From UBA1756 sp045132235 (GTDB taxonomy: Bacteria > Bacteroidota > Bacteroidia > Bacteroidales > WCHB1-69), in NCBI GenBank assembly GCA_045132235.1, contig JBGURX010000024.1:1-48970 (forward strand): DNA of 48,970 nt, given 5' to 3'. Of this stretch, positions 48,442 to 48,970 are shown piece by piece (the first letter of the stretch is position 1; each line of letters starts with the position of its first letter). The position numbers and the translations under genes are program-made. The notes under the pieces are model-generated. The model saw only the letters and a program-made list of their open reading frames with translations. It ran no database searches and had not been told where the DNA came from.

Positions 48442-48461
48442 CGCATTTTTGAAAAAATGAG

Positions 48462-48469
48462 TAATTTTG
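48462..48469 (+). promoter_or_regulatory. -7 box of the right-edge secreted protein gene
   Basis: TAATTTTG, 28 bases before the ATG at 48497; divergent with the MATE promoter. Confidence 0.6.
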
Positions 48470-48496
48470 CCCTTTCAAAAAAATCCATCCAGCCGT

Positions 48497-48970
48497 ATGA
48501 AAAGAAGCTTTATCTTATTGTTTATCATTGCTTTGACAATTTTACAAGGAAAAGCACAGATTGTAACCGACGGCACAGGAGCCCGCTATACGCTGTCGGA
48601 CTTCACCGCCAGCCATCCGGAAGCAGTGGTATGTACCGCGCCGGGCGTTTATCACCTGTATGAAGACTTCACCCTTACCGCACCCGACACCCTGCAGTTG
48701 GAAGACACCCTGCAAGCAGTAATCTTCCACAATGGTCTGACATTCACCGTGCAAGGCACCCTGCTGTGCGATGAACGGAACGACCTGCTGACGGTGGCTG
48801 CCGAACTGGACAGCGCAACAGCATCCGCCTACGAGTGGCGGTTTGAAGAAGGCTCGCACGGAACCGTCCGCAGCATCGCCTTTGAAAACGGGAAAAGCCT
48901 CTTCCTGACCGGCTGCGAGGTAACCCTCCGCAACTGCGAATTCAGCGGCTTCACCGAGTCGGCCATCCGC
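48497..48970 (+). CDS. Secreted protein, N-terminal part (cut by the window edge)
   Basis: At least 158 codons remain open to the edge. The product begins with a signal peptide (MKRSFILLFIIALTILQGKA, then Q) followed by a beta-rich region (YTLSDFTASHPEAVV, YHLYEDFTLTAPDT, FHNGLTFTVQGTLLC, VTLRNCEFSGF) whose short strands and asparagine/cysteine turns resemble a right-handed beta-helix. It may be a large surface or T9SS-exported protein; the C-terminus needed to decide is outside the window. A promoter lies 28 bases upstream. Confidence 0.75.
   Translation, partial: MKRSFILLFIIALTILQGKAQIVTDGTGARYTLSDFTASHPEAVVCTAPGVYHLYEDFTLTAPDTLQLEDTLQAVIFHNGLTFTVQGTLLCDERNDLLTVAAELDSATASAYEWRFEEGSHGTVRSIAFENGKSLFLTGCEVTLRNCEFSGFTESAIR

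Overview
The window is chromosomal DNA from a member of the Bacteroidales (Bacteroidota). The evidence is consistent: nearly every upstream region carries the Bacteroidetes -7 promoter box (TAnnTTTG), Shine-Dalgarno sequences are mostly absent, and the gene content is typical of the order (FISUMP-domain secreted protein, DUF4301, TGS-nucleoside kinase, Bat aerotolerance proteins, periplasmic GH2 mannosidase). Genus cannot be fixed from the sequence. No rRNA, CRISPR-Cas locus, prophage or complete insertion sequence is visible.

Layout. 1-3.9 kb: two secreted proteins, divergently transcribed. 3.9-8.9 kb, minus strand: M20 peptidase, small helical-repeat protein, miaA, TGS-type nucleoside kinase, RsmI-like methyltransferase. 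9.0-11.8 kb: an accessory island built from seven directly repeated, precisely bounded 35-bp elements separated by unrelated 222-664-bp segments (small genes, gene fragments, REP-like palindromes, minus-strand promoters). 11.9-15.7 kb, minus strand: His-rich metal exporter, recR, smpB, dnaB. 15.9-21.0 kb, minus strand: AddA-like helicase-nuclease, then MTA/SAH nucleosidase, Xer recombinase and Hpf. 21.2-26.1 kb, plus strand: DUF4301 protein and a 1074-residue multi-cofactor flavoenzyme. 27.3-27.6 kb: tRNA-Thr, tRNA-Tyr and tRNA-Gly on the minus strand. 27.8-32.3 kb: sodium/solute symporter, nth, Rel/SpoT. 32.3-34.0 kb, minus strand: CorA and an orphan AbiEi-type regulator. 34.1-43.1 kb, plus strand: a BatB-BatC fusion, BatD, a THUMP RNA methyltransferase, two tandem TPR paralogues, DedA, aroE. 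43.2-48.4 kb, minus strand: a shortened beta-mannosidase behind a HicB-like regulator, then a MATE exporter with a threonine aldolase. The right edge cuts a secreted protein.

Most of the window is housekeeping: replication and recombination (dnaB, recR, AddA-like, Xer, nth), translation and RNA modification (smpB, hpf, miaA, two RNA methyltransferases, tRNAs), stress signalling (Rel/SpoT, Hpf, Bat proteins) and transport.

The part that does not fit a textbook description is the 35-bp repeat array. Four of the seven copies are identical, all point the same way, flanking sequence is unrelated on both sides of every copy, several units begin on the minus strand with their own promoter, and at least three short reading frames are cut off exactly at a repeat. 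It resembles a cassette array with a short recombination or insertion site, but no dedicated recombinase lies inside it. Other points of note: the BatB-BatC fusion with a possible internal lipoprotein start, the mannosidase missing a central domain, the multi-domain flavoenzyme, and two antitoxin-like genes without partner toxins.
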